A stretch of 5,914 bases of DNA from Methylomonas sp. (GTDB taxonomy: Bacteria > Pseudomonadota > Gammaproteobacteria > Methylococcales > Methylomonadaceae), in NCBI GenBank assembly GCA_026988195.1, contig JALSLS010000484.1, forward strand, positions 1 to 5,914, in the 5' to 3' direction. The position numbers and the translations under genes are program-made. How positions within the stretch are numbered: the first letter of the stretch is position 1; every line of letters starts with the position of its first letter. Under the pieces are notes generated by a model. It saw nothing but the letters and a program-made list of their open reading frames with translations, searched no databases and was not told the DNA's origin. This document shows positions 5,792 to 5,914 of the stretch, in pieces.

Positions 5792-5914
5792 AACTTGTCT
5801 TTTTGCTCCAGGTGGAATGATCTCATTCGTTGCGTAGCTTGCTATGCGCCTCATGAGATCATTCCACCTGAAACAAAAATCCTACGTTATAATTTCGGGA
5901 AGTTATTCCATACA
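5771..5914. repeat. nested palindromic element (REPIN/MITE-like), cut by the window end
   Basis: Three nested levels of inverted repeat are visible. The innermost is gcgtag/ctatgc (5832-5837, 5842-5847) with loop cttg. The middle is a perfect 18-bp stem, caggtggaatgatctcat (5809-5826) with its complement at 5853-5870, extended beyond a 3-nt internal bulge by tttttg (5800-5805) and caaaaa (5874-5879). The outer is tgaaacaacttcccga (5771-5786) with 5895-5910 (14 of 16). The outer right arm is a further copy of the 35-bp repeat and runs off the window. No T-run follows the hairpin, so although it could block transcription after the DUF2490 gene, it is better read as a mobile repeat than as an intrinsic terminator. 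Confidence 0.65.

Noticed and set aside
5809..5870. Hairpin as an intrinsic terminator of the DUF2490 gene
   Set aside because: There is no T-run after the stem on either strand, and the stem belongs to a larger nested palindrome, so a mobile repeat is the better explanation.

Overview
The window is AT-rich and bacterial, and most likely comes from a Gram-negative proteobacterium. One gene encodes a probable outer-membrane beta-barrel with a signal peptide. The NhaD-type antiporter, SulP transporter and beta-carbonic anhydrase look gammaproteobacterial, of the kind found in marine, salt-adapted or sulfur- and C1-metabolising lineages. The species cannot be named from sequence alone, and the lineage is an inference.

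Layout. Positions 1-460 hold no convincing gene. They contain a palindromic, MITE-like element (about 34-338) with nested hairpins, one of them REP-like, and then one copy of a 35-bp repeat (407-441). Four genes follow on the minus strand. Read in transcription order (right to left) they are: a SulP-family anion/bicarbonate transporter (3293-4834), a beta-class carbonic anhydrase (2634-3272), an NhaD-type Na+/H+ antiporter (1142-2551, or to 2623 with a TTG start), and, beyond an intergenic hairpin, a small unrecognised membrane protein (461-976). A 212-bp intergenic region (4835-5046) carries divergent promoters and repeated AT-rich operator-like motifs. It separates this block from a plus-strand DUF2490-type outer-membrane beta-barrel gene (5047-5760). 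The last 150 bases hold a second, inverted copy of the 35-bp repeat, a long perfect hairpin, and part of a third copy cut by the window edge.

How the genes may work together. SulP, carbonic anhydrase and NhaD lie head to tail with short gaps and probably share one transcript. A plausible reading is a dissolved-inorganic-carbon uptake and ion-balance module. SulP would bring in bicarbonate (Na+-coupled in characterised relatives such as cyanobacterial BicA), carbonic anhydrase would interconvert bicarbonate and CO2 in the cytoplasm, and NhaD would expel Na+ in exchange for H+, restoring the Na+ gradient and buffering pH. The substrate of SulP is not visible in the sequence; sulfate or another anion remains possible. 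The divergent DUF2490 protein may be the outer-membrane partner, on neighbourhood evidence only.

The most unusual structural point is that the whole five-gene block (about 440-5757) lies between two inverted copies of a 35-bp repeat matching at 33 of 35 positions. The right copy is part of a larger palindromic element.
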